A stretch of 64,000 nt of DNA from Bidens hawaiensis (lineage: Eukaryota > Streptophyta > Magnoliopsida > Asterales > Asteraceae): positions 1 through 64,000 of the forward strand of contig JAIQDT010003844.1 in the NCBI GenBank assembly GCA_021521415.1, read 5' to 3'. Below the pieces are notes generated by a model. That model was not told the origin of the DNA, did not search any database, and worked only from the letters and a program-made list of their open reading frames with translations. This document shows positions 11,147 through 21,104 of the stretch, in pieces (position 1 is the first letter of the stretch; each line of letters starts with the position of its first letter). The translations under genes and the position numbers were made by a program.

Positions 11147-12052
11147 CATTTTGCAAAAGGCATCCTTATTGAAGTCCTCGATCGTCCCTCTGTACCGCAA
11201 CACCAAGTGTTGCTCATACAAACGGGTATTGAGTCCTGGATGACACCAATTATGGCATACTTAACATCAGGAGTCCTCCCGGAAGAGAAAGCTGTGGCCT
11301 GGAAGATCACACACAAAGCCTTATTTTTATCAAATACAAGACTGTGTTTTGTACCACGGATCTTTCCTCAGTCCATTATTGAGATGTGTGGATGCCGAGT
11401 ATGCGAATTATTTGATAAGAGAAGTCCATGAAGGCATTTGTGGTCTTCATACGGGTCCAAGAATGGTTGTGGCCAAACCCATGAATGCGGGGTATTATTG
11501 GTCGGGAATGCACGTTGACGCAGTGCAAGAAATCAGTATGCCAGCGTCATGCCCCCAATACCCTACGACCAAAACATGAGTTAGTGCGAGTAACGTCCGG
11601 ATGGCCGTTCTAGAAGTGGGCGATTGACATCATGGGTCCATTTCCAGAAGCCCCGAGACGTGTCAAATTCTTGATTGTGACAATTGATTATTTTACAAAA
11701 TGGGTTGAGGCTAAGCCCGTAGCATCCATCATTGTAGCCAGTGCGAAGAAATTTTATGGGAATTCATTATTTGTCGTTTTGGCCTTCCACAAGAACTGGT
11801 GAGTGATAATGGAACCCAATTTGTTGATGGAGGGCTTCAATATTGGCTAAAAGAACTCCAGATTACCCAAGTGTTTACATCGGTAGACAATGAGGCATCC
11901 GGTCAAGAACCGCTGCGCAAATTAGCCCTAACTTGGGAATGGCCTTATCGTATAAAGGAAGTACTATCAAAGGGCGCCTACAAGTTAGAAAGATTGGATT
12001 GAACAGATATTCCAAGAACTTGGAATATTGCACAATTGAAAGGATGTTGTAT
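11147..12052 (+). pseudogene. Integrase of the Tat gypsy element, internally deleted
   Basis: Integrase inserts the cDNA into the host genome. The N-terminal zinc-binding region is seen as NYLIREVHEGICGLHTGPRM at about 11400-11460, with the CC part damaged. The catalytic core follows with WAIDIMGPFPEAPRRVKFLI, TIDYFTKWVEAKPV and LVSDNGTQFVDGGL at about 11610-11840, giving the first two Asp residues of the DDE triad. At about 11905 the core jumps from TSVDNEASGQ straight to a C-terminal-like EPLRKLALTWEWPYRIKEV, so roughly the last third of the core, including the catalytic Glu, is deleted. There are also several frameshifts. Confidence 0.8.
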
Positions 12053-12798
12053 GTAAATCGTAATTTTAATTTTTTTGGCCTGCGTGCCTTGACAGTTAGT
12101 AAAGATGATGTAATTTGATTAGGACTGCGTGCTATGATTATGAAAGCAAGAAGTTAAGATCTGTTTTATTTGAAGTTTCATTTTCGGTCTGCGCCAGACA
12201 AGACTTGCGTGTCCTTGACTATAGTTCCTGGTTTGCGTGCCAGAGGCAAGCCGCGTCTCACTAAAAAACATCACACAATCTTTTATTAATAAACAAGAAT
12301 ATCCTAAATCTAACACTTATATTACTTAGTAAGACAAAGTGTAAAAGGATGAAAGATTCTTATATTATATCAAAAGAAGATTACAGATGAAATAAATTAC
12401 AAAACATGATGGCATCTATTCTATGGAGCTTGAGCAGCCGCATCTTCAGGTTCCCGGATCTGTGAGGATGGAGTGTCTGGCTTGGGAGAAGTTGGAGGAG
12501 TGGATGGCGTTTCTTCAGACGTCTCTTGTAAGTACTCCTTCAAACGGTGAACGCCATCCCCCGCTGCCGCAAATTCTGGAAGCATGGCCTGAAGAGGAAA
12601 CGACAAGTTATCGTACTCATTCAGGTGCATATTATACTCCTTGGCAACATCAAGACCATGTAACGGGTGCTCCTCAATTGAGAGATTGGCTTTCGCATAC
12701 TCCAATCCCTCCTTAAAGCCAACAAAGCGACCGGATTGGGATGAGGTGTTAAGCAAGATAGCAAGGCTATCTGTCAACTCTGGTCCTTCCTTGATATG

Positions 12799-12891
12799 CT
12801 TAATAACTTATAAAGTTGAAAACACATGCAAAAGTTAACAAGATGGCTAAGGCAAAGAGAAAAGATATAAATAGAGGGACATAAAACATAC
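12799..12891 (-). other. Intron 3 of the antisense gene (GT-AG, 93 nt)
   Basis: Minus strand: donor gcactg/gtatgttt. The acceptor ttattaag at 12799-12800 keeps phase 0 and joins DKGLAL to HIKEGPELTDSLAILL. The alternative AG at 12807 would give an early stop, so 12799 was preferred. Confidence 0.6.
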
Positions 12892-13839
12892 CAGTGCGAG
12901 ACCCTTGTCTAACAACCACTGCCATTCTTCCTCCGTCCGCTTGGACTTCTCCCTCAACTCGCGATACCCGTTGGCCATCTTCAAATTATCCTCGTACAAT
13001 TTCACCGCACGAGCCTGCACCTCTTCATGAGCCTTCAATAAGGCATCATGTGCAGCCTTCATCTCCACATCCCTCTTTTCCAGCTCTTCCGCCTGCTTCT
13101 TAGGCAGCCCGGTTTCCTCTTCAAAAGCATGGATCAAGTTACCTTGTGTGGTAATTTGAGCCGCTAAAGTAGTGTTTGCCTCCTACCATTGGTGTGCGGC
13201 AGTGGCTTGCCTGTCCTTCTCAGCCTGGAGAGCAATCCCTGCATCCTTCAGCTTCCACTCGGTAGTGTTAGCTTTTAGACGCTGCTCCTCGGCCACCTTC
13301 TTAGCTTCCTCTATGGCCCGGGACATCTCTACCCACTTCTCTCCCATCGATTGCCATTCTCGCAAAATTTCCTGCCTACTAGCAACATTGTTGGCCAGGG
13401 CAGTGTTAAAGCTTTGAGCGAGGTCATGACGGGGACGCCCGCGCTAGAAGGCGCGCTCAGCGGGCGGTACTCCGCGGCTGACAAACTCAGCACATACGTC
13501 TTCGTCGGTGAAACGGGACCCCCGTGCTAAGGTCCGGTGCAGGATGTACAAGTGGTCATCCTCCCCACTCATTCCATTAAAATATGATGTAGAGTGTTGG
13601 GAATGGGAAACCCCTACTCCACTAGATAGACGCGGGTGGCGAGGAAATTGAGAAGTGAGGAGGAGAATTCGGAGGCGAAGGTGGAGACTGATGTGGCGCG
13701 TCTTGTGTCGTCGGATCCTCATCGTCATTAACTGGTTCTTTCTCTTTTGAACCAGACGCGTCATCGGATATGATGACAGTTTGAGGAGGAGATGGAGGTT
13801 TTGGTGAAGATAGGCCCGCATCGGAAGTCCCACTTGGTT

Positions 13840-13901
13840 CTGCAAAAAACAAAGGCAAAACACTTAAACAAAGGCATCCACGTGACTGGATCATCACTTG
13901 C
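13840..13901 (-). other. Intron 2 of the antisense gene (possible GC-AG, 62 nt)
   Basis: Minus strand: donor ctctaag/gcaagtgatg and acceptor gttttttgcag. GC donors with an otherwise perfect AAG/GCAAGT consensus are a known minor class. The upstream frame ends in phase 0. Confidence 0.5.
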
Positions 13902-14251
13902 CTTAGAGGACCGCTGCTTCCTCTTCCGCTGTAGCTCTGCCAACACATGCGTGACAGACGAAATCTCAGATGCATTGCCAGAATAATATTCCTCGATGGA
14001 TGATGATTCATCACACGAGGACATAATTAAAATCACCCCATCGGAGGTTAAATCATTTAGAGGACGAGGGTTCAGACAATACACACCTATTTGGAAAATG
14101 GCTTATGAAGCCACCGACTCGGTGCGCACCTTGGTAGGGAAGAGGAAGTGGTTCCGGGTCTTGTCCAGTATTGGCAGAGCCTTCACATCGCGAATGCGCT
14201 TATGCGGACACTCTGCGTCGTCAAAAAGGGTGTTCATCATTGACCCCTCAC

Positions 14252-14325
14252 CTGAAAATAACGGAAAAAACATAAGTATAAAGTTGTAAGAAAAACAAAA
14301 TATGAGGAAGCTAGTAAACACTTAC
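14252..14325 (-). other. Intron 1 of the antisense gene (GT-AG, 74 nt)
   Basis: On the minus strand the donor reads gagagtaagtg and the acceptor ttttccgttattttcag, with a T-rich tract before it. It is short and AT-rich, like plant introns. Confidence 0.6.
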
Positions 14326-15158
14326 TCTCGTCCACATTCTGGAAAAAAAAGGTTCCAGATCTGGGTATGGCCATAGGCGGCTCATACCTGCCTACACCAT
14401 GGCTTCCTCAAGAATGGCCCGCATTGGAGTGGGCTTCTTCATCAGAGAGCGTGACCACTCTTACCCCTCGGTAGGGATTGGTTCATGTCCGGTAATTTCT
14501 CGTTGGCCGGACGACGGACCATGGTTATGGGAATCACATCCTCACGCAACCAGAAAAACTTTGTCCTCCATTCGTAGGCGCTTCGAGGAGGTTCAGTGCA
14601 AATGACCCTCTTCGACATGGTAGCAGAATTGTACCACCCCCCCCTCGCCCGTGCATCTTGTAGAAAACGGAGAATCTTTCTACAGTGGGCACATTTTGAT
14701 GAGCCCAGCACACGAATTCAAAATGGTGAACCCGCATGAGACCAAAGGGATGCACCTGTGATAAGTGTATCCCATGGCCGGATAAAATATTCCCTATGAA
14801 CTTGGTTATCGGAAACCTAAGATTCTCGTGGGAGAAAAAGTCGGCGTACACCGCCATCTTGCCAAATGGAGGGCTGTTAGCAGTAGATCCGGCGGCAGGG
14901 AACTCCGGTTCCCATTCCGATGGAATCCCGTAAGCCGTGATAAGTTTCTCATAATCAGGTCGTTTCCAACTGACCTCTATAGCGTCCACGTTTAGAGAAG
15001 ATGAAGTCTTTTTGTCACCAGCCATTATTTCAATTGAAAAGGGGTAACAACGAGCAATCGTGAAGAGTTGGAAGGTTTAATCAGAAATTAGGGAGAAAAA
15101 GTGAGAAGCGAATGAAAAATCAAAAGCGATAAAGCTTTGAAAGAAAGACAAATGCTCC

Positions 15159-15166
15159 TATTTATA
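15159..15166 (-). promoter_or_regulatory. TATA box upstream of the antisense gene
   Basis: On the minus strand gagTATAAATAggagc lies about 135 bp before the ATG at 15025, a suitable distance for a TATA box plus leader. It is outside the 3' LTR, so it would be an internal promoter. Confidence 0.5.
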
Positions 15167-15486
15167 CTCATCGCGATTAATGCGATGGGATACAAATAGT
15201 GGAGAGAGAAATCGGTGGCCCAATGGGAATACGCCATGTCACGCTGGAAAACCGAAAAAGCGAAGAAATGAACAGTCGGGTACAGGTGACAGTCGACGTT
15301 AACGTCACATCACATTGATTCGGCGCCTGAAAGTTGTCACGTCTTCCTTTCCCATGGTTATCTTCACCACACAAAAATATCTCCGTCCAACTTGAAAATT
15401 CAAAAATATTTCCCAGAAAAAATCCTAACTCCAAAATTTCACTCGCATAAAACTCCACGCGGAAGAAACAATGGATTGGTGGGACT

Positions 15487-16294
15487 TAGAGAGGTAGGGT
15501 ACCATAAGACCCAAATACCCTTAAGGACCACCCGCGGGTGAAAGAGGACTCCCTCATAAGTCATCCGCAGAGCATACGAACCACCCGCATAACTCAACAT
15601 AGAGGAGGAATGATAACAAGCTCTAGAGACTATGTGCAGGAAGGTCCTGACACCCTCAGAAGTCATCCGCAGGGTAATATTCCCACCCGCGAGAATAATC
15701 AGACGATGACGTTACAGGACAACTGTAATTAACTAACTCCTATCTAGAAGATTTACCAAGATCCTTTCTTGGAAAGCACGAGACATAATAGCCAATAGAA
15801 GAAGGACAGCTGGCGAGGTTGTTACAACTGTCCACATGGCCAAAGTAGTTCGTCCTATCAGGCATAGAGACGTGTCCAGGTTGTTACAACCATGCACATG
15901 ACCGATATGGCTCGTCCTATCATATGTGGACACGTGTCCAGGCAGTTACGAAATCATCTTCTAGAAAGAGACAGTTGGGCCAATCACATTCCCTTACCCT
16001 TCGGCTATAAATACCATCCATCATCTTCAAGAGGTATTCATTCACTCCCCACCATCTACTCTAAATACTTATGTACTTTCTCTTCATTGGAATTATACTT
16101 ATTCTCACGTCGGAGGGTGGTTACGGAAAAACCCCCCTATTGGCCTTCCTACGAGCTCACGGTGGTTGTTTTGCAGGTTTTCCGTCATTGGACTTGGGAG
16201 ATTGGCCTTGTATTGTTAGTGTGGTAATTGTTTGACCCATACCCTGTGGACTCATTGGATCTAACTCCGAAAGGATTAGGTCCGTGTTTGTTCA
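15487..16294 (+). repeat. 3' LTR of the Tat gypsy element
   Basis: Matches 6124-6934 throughout, including both G-box units, CCAAT, TATAAATA (16006-16013) and the end ...gtttgttCA, followed directly by the TSD AGTTG. The element body in front of it (tggattggtgggact) is the expected place for the polypurine tract. Confidence 0.88.
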
Positions 16295-16769
16295 AGTTGC
16301 GAGGCCACAATTTTAGTAGCCGCCACAGGGTTTCAACAGATCTAGTCCGATTTCATCACGCCGCTACCAGATTTAGTAGATTATCTACTCATCACAAAAA
16401 TGGACCCGCCATGGTTCGTTTCTCAAGCAACCAGAAACAACAGATCTTGCGGTTTCTCTGCCATCCCCGCTGTATCATTCTCTAAAAGCCCCTCAAATCA
16501 CAGGTTTTATGTTAGGATTTATGAACAAAATCTGTTTGTGTTTGATTTGGTGTAAAAGAGGTGGGATAAGATGGTGGTGGTAGTTGCAGAGAGGGTGGTG
16601 GTGATAGCCGGCGTTGGATGATAGCATCTTATTGTGTGGGGTTGGGTGGTGACGATGGTGGTGGTGCTTTGTAGAAGACGTAGAAGAAAGAGAGGGGGGA
16701 TATAAAATAGAGTTTTTACATATTTATATATATACACTCAATCTTTTAGTTTTATTATAGAGTAAAAAT

Positions 16770-17153
16770 TTGTAAATTTACAAAAATAGCCTCATGTGTA
16801 TTGCACATGACCAGATTTAACGAGAAAAGTTAACTCGGTTATGACCAAATGACATAATGTGATAGTGTTTTTAAACGTAAAAGATGTTTTCTGCCATTAC
16901 TTTTTCTAAAGAACGTCTATTGAAAAAAACGATCAAACATAAATGACGGCTTTTGCTATTTTGTCTGTACAAAAATAGCCTCATGTGCATTGCACTTGAC
17001 AAGATTTAACGTGAAAAGTTAACTGGGTTAAAGCCAAAGGACATAATGTGTGAGTGTTTTTAAATGTTAAGAATATTTTCTGCCGTTATTTTTGATGATT
17101 GAGCTCCATTGAAAAAAAGATCAAACATAACTGTCATCTTTTGCTATTCTGCC
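16770..17153. repeat. Two tandem copies of the long-TIR terminus
   Basis: The right TIR of the 5507-16966 element (16770-16966) is followed at once by a second, more diverged copy in the same orientation (16970-17153). That copy starts caaaaatagcctcatgtgca and ends cttttgctattctgcc. The outer copy could be the terminus of an older element or a tandem TIR. Confidence 0.7.
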
Positions 17154-17331
17154 ATTTAAATAAATTATATATCAAGAGAGCACTTGTTTTAACCTCTGAG
17201 CCCGTCATGCAAAAAGATAAAAAAATACCGCCTCTCGTCTCCTTATACAAATTCTTTGTGCATTACTCCAACATTATGTATATACAACACGTCATACCTT
17301 ATTAAAAATAAAGTAGAATTAAGTACGAGAA

Positions 17332-17581
17332 TGACATTGAGTTAACATATCATAGCAGAGAGAAAAAGTGGTTATGTGACATGAACTGATTGGTTTAAAT
17401 GGTTTTTAAGTTCTTAGAGTTAGGTTGGTTCTGAAATGAAATCATATGTATATATATATATATATATGACATTGAGTTAACATATCATAGCACAGAGAAA
17501 AAGTGGTTATGTGACATGAACTGATTGGTTTAAATGGTTTTTAAGTTCTTACAGTTAGGTTGGTTCTGAAATGAAATCATA

Positions 17582-17600
<19 letters not shown>
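17332..17600 (+). repeat. Recent 135-bp tandem duplication
   Basis: The unit tgacattgagttaacatatc ... gaaatgaaatcatatgt plus a TA tail begins at 17332 and again at 17467. By eye only two substitutions separate the units before the TA tails (cagag/cacag and ttagag/ttacag). The second copy runs into (TA)n up to 17622. Confidence 0.85.
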
Positions 17601-17623
<23 letters not shown>

Positions 17624-17624
<1 letters not shown>

Positions 17625-20238
17625 TAGCAAAAACCCCGCGCGTTGCGGCGGAGACATAACGGGAATTTAGGCATGTAGCAACTCGATTTGTTATGATACG
17701 GAGGTTTACAGTCTATTCATTTTCAAAAGTAAAAGAAATCATAACACAAAAGGTATTAAAGAACAAAAGTTGTATATAATATGAAGAATAGCACTGTGTT
17801 ATTCTTTTGTTGTTGTTGTTGGTTTAAAGATATAAAGAGTGTAATCACTAATTCAAAACTTTGATGAAAAAAAACCGAGAAACAATCAACCTATGCTTAA
17901 TCATTATAAATTAACATTGTTAAAAATAATTAAAAAATATATCACTGAATAGGTCATGCATTCAACATGCCTTGTGTGGTATACAAATCACGTCGACACA
18001 AACCATTATATATCTCAGTTCACAACTAAACTCGAAGTAAACCTAAAACATATTACCATAATTTGAATGGTTAGCAAACAGATCATCTATGATGATGTTC
18101 ACAACTTTACACCCGCATGCACAGTAACTGCATTTTCAAAAATCATTCTCAACTCGTCGCATTCTACTTAATGGTAACTTCTCATTTAACTTCCAAACTT
18201 GGGTATAAAATAGTCGTACAAATGATATGATATCACTTAAAACACATTTTTTAAAATATAGAAATAAACATATCGATCACCAAACCCATCATATTGGCCC
18301 GAACATGACCAGTTAGCTAAAGGTATCCGTGCTTCAGCCCGAAATTCAAACTAACAACTTTTATATAGAACTAAGGTGCATACATGCACAAATTTCTGCA
18401 TCAAGTTCCTACAGAAATAAATTAATACAATTATCAAGTTTGTTCACTCATAGGAAATACAAAAGGGCCCCATCATTAGGTATTTTTTTCATTTTACTCA
18501 TTTGATAAGTGAAAGATAAACCATAACCCTAATCAATTCCCAAATAAGTAATCGATTAAAAGTTGTATGAATGGAAAGTGCGTCACCTTATGCTACCAAT
18601 GCGGGAACTATGCTGATAGAGAACATTTTATTTAAGATTCATTACGGCCTTGAGATACCCATTCTCTATGGCTAACTTTGCGGACTGCAACATTTCAGGA
18701 TAAATATGAAAAAAAAAGTAAAATTAACTATTAATTAAAAGAAAATTAAGTCTAAAAAAATAAAATCAACTATTAATTAAAAGAAAACTAAGGCTAGAAT
18801 CAAAATGTTCCTATCTCACCAACATATAGTTCATTAACTGCTGCCGATTAGAAGATAGAACTCCAATTATAATCATGCATCATGCTGCCATTGTTTAAAA
18901 TTTTTTGCATTATAGATAATCAAATTAGACAAACTTTTATGTAAGTTTGATGCTACATGGAACCATATCAGTAACCTAGCTTGCTTCATGTTATCTATCC
19001 AAAAAGGATAAACTAGCTAAAAGAGCGCAAACTGAAGAAGTGAAGGGTCAAAGCAATTAATCAAATTCAACTTACCTCTTTAGAGGGTTTAGTCATATCT
19101 TAATATCCAATACGATTGCACCCAAATCTACTTATAATGGGGTGACATTGTTGAAATCCATAATCCATGGAGGTCTGCTGCTTAGTATTCGGGTTACAAA
19201 CAGAACTTAAGATCAAATTTGTTAAGAGCAAATGTACTAATTCCCTTTACTTTTAGTTTAATTTTTGAAATTGGATAACAAAAAGTTTGGTGTGAAAATT
19301 ACCTCTCCAAACATACTGTCTAAGTATCAACAAACAATTAAAACCCATAGAAAAACGAACCAACAGATTAGAAGATGATAATTCAAGCCCGATAATATAG
19401 AAATGAACACATAACAAATTCAAAACCATATCAAATCATTAAGATCAAAACACATACCCATTTATCTGAAGTGCTAAAAATCATCTGCATACAAGAATAA
19501 TATGAATTATTAGTAGTTGAAATCCAATTTCATGAACTCAACAACAACAAATAAGCAATTAACCCTAATATAATAAAGTAATTGAAATTCAATTTCACGA
19601 AATCAACAACAAACAAAAAATTAACCAAATAATATGAATATAAGGAACAGAAGGAGGTGTAATCAGACCTGCGAACATAAGCCAACGCCAACGAATTGAA
19701 GGCACGGAAGTTCGATTGATATGAAAAAAAATTGAAGGGAATTAATAGGTTAGATGTTATGGAGACAATTGAAGAACAATAAAAGGTATAACGGAAAGAT
19801 GAGTAATGTTTCCATAAAATTGAAGGGGGCCCATAAGTAATATTGATTGCAATTGATTGTTAACGGATATACGCCTGAGATGACTTGGAAGGTCGCCGAC
19901 GATGAACTACATTGAATTAAGCGGCGTCTCCTCAGACACGAAATGTAGTCCGGTGACCTGAGTAAGATCACTATAAGATCTAAACAACTACAAAGAAAAA
20001 AGAAAAATAATGAGATCTAAACACTTATAAATCACCTGTAGAAGATCACTATTCGGTTGAATCTATGAACAAATAGATAGTTTGTGTGAAGAGAGAGAGA
20101 AGATGATTTTGTAGATAATGAGAGAAAAGGTTATGCTATAGGAGTTGTATCTCATGCATGAAAAATAGTAAAACTCTTAACTTCCAAGATTTTTAGTGAA
20201 ATTACAAATATATTCTCCTTATATTTATTATAATATAG
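17624..20238 (-). mobile_element. Non-autonomous Helitron, about 2.6 kb
   Basis: On the minus strand the 3' end reads ccgccgcaacgcgcgggg, then tttttgCTAG, followed by T, at 17624: a Helitron-type terminus with a GC-rich hairpin ahead of CTAG. The 5' end near 20238 reads CTATATTATAATAAATATAA, matching the AT-rich TC...TATATTATA start of plant Helitrons, although the first T is not preserved cleanly. No Rep/helicase is present. The interior reads on the minus strand like pieces of a host gene: UTR-like leader sequence near 19950-19650 and a tiny exon candidate near 19460-19490 between a tgcag acceptor and a ggtatgt donor. I do not recognise the source gene. Confidence 0.65.
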
Positions 20239-21104
20239 TATATATATATATAACATAATAGCAAAAGACTTCATTTATATATAATTATTTTCTCAGTGGA
20301 CGTTCTTTAACAAAATAAATAGTAGAAAACATTTATTACGTTTAAAAACTCTATCACATTATTTTCTTCGGTCTCAACCCAGTTAACTTTTCCATTAAAT
20401 TTGGTCATGTGCAAGGCACATAAAGGTATTTTTGTAAATTTACACATTTACTTAATAATTATCAATAAAAACATAAAGACATTTAAAAATAAAAAATTCT
20501 ATCTCTTCCTTCTTCAATCCATTTGTCTATCACCACCACCGGCCAAACATCACCACAACCAACAGACACCTCGTTTCTTATTCAGCAACAAAGCACCACC
20601 ATTCATGTCCTCCTTGAAATTCTCTCCTATCACTATCGATTTTGTCGGAAAAAACCACCACCATCTACACTTGTTTTGAACCCCGAATACCGTCTGGACA
20701 CACAAATCTATGGTTTCTGTTTGGAAACACATCCAAGACCTACACAAATGAACATGTGCATTTTCCTCTAAATAGTTATGAACTAAACTCTTGATTACCC
20801 TTTGAAAAAATAAATTTCGGGCTAAGAACGTGCACCATTGTAATGGCCAATTACAAGATATCGGGATCTACCTTGTGACGACGAAGAAAAATTATATGTT
20901 ATGGGTGGCTCCTTATAGAGGCGAGGCTGGATTTCAGCGGCTGGCGTTACCTGGTTTTAGCAGATCTAGTCGGATTTCAGCACGCAACCACTGGATTTCA
21001 ACATATTATCAACTCATCAAAAGAGTAGAGTCGTCGTTGTCTTCTGTTCATCGTACAAAAAACATTGGACGCTCTGTCAAAATTTCGTTAGCCCCGTAGG
21101 GAAG

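Larger units (their letters stand above)
12421..15025 (-). pseudogene. Spliced antisense accessory gene of the Tat element (gypsy-type transposon domain plus coiled coil)
   Basis: A gene on the strand opposite to gag-pol. Exon 1 (15025 to about 14326) begins with ATG (MAGDKKTSSS); residues ~27-115 (YGIPSEWEPEF ... FFSHENLRFPITKFI ... LSQVHPFGLMRVHHFEFVC) resemble the 'putative gypsy type transposon' domain (Pfam PF04195) known from antisense ORFs of Tat elements. Exon 2 is 14251-13902 and exon 3 13839-12892, with an acidic, Pro/Ser-rich part then long heptad-like Lys/Glu-rich helices (EEAKKVAEEQRLKANTTEWK). Exon 4 (12798-12421) ends in an acidic tail and TGA/TAG-type stop. The three introns are listed separately. 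A frameshift at the C-run near 14640 and stops in exons 2 and 3 make it a pseudogene. Function in the family is unknown. Confidence 0.7.
6124..16294 (+). mobile_element. Ty3/gypsy LTR retrotransposon, Tat lineage, degenerate
   Basis: The 10.2-kb element is delimited by the target duplication AGTTG (6119-6123 and 16295-16299). It has two LTRs of about 810 bp, a PBS-like site just after 6934, gag, protease/RT/RNase H, a second RNase H region, integrase, and a long 3' region with a spliced antisense gene. The second RNase H after the RT-linked one and the antisense accessory gene are marks of the Tat (Retand/Ogre-type) lineage. Frameshifts, stops and an integrase deletion make it incapable of autonomous movement. 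It sits inside the long-TIR element at 5507-16966. Confidence 0.9.
5507..16966. mobile_element. Non-autonomous long-TIR (Mutator-like) element, split by a gypsy insertion
   Basis: The left terminal repeat (5507 to about 5712) starts agacaaaatagcaaaagacg. The right one (about 16770-16966) ends with its mirror image, cttttgctattttgtct. Both TIRs carry matching internal blocks in opposite order (aacgtaaa, tatgtcatttggtc, taacttttctcgttaaa, tttgtaaatttac). Without the nested retrotransposon (6119-16299) the element is about 1.3 kb. It contains no transposase, only a segment reading like a captured exon-rich stretch (caccaccac, cctctacgatttt-type words) that recurs at 20515-21090. A clean 9-bp target duplication was not found, so the Mutator assignment rests on TIR length only. 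Confidence 0.6.

Noticed and set aside
12423..12716. Plus-strand ORF in the 3' region of the Tat element
   Set aside because: It overlaps exon 4 of the antisense gene, which has better composition and an in-phase splice junction.
14399..14605. Plus-strand ORF opposite the PF04195-like exon
   Set aside because: It is a mirror frame of the antisense exon, which carries recognisable domain words.
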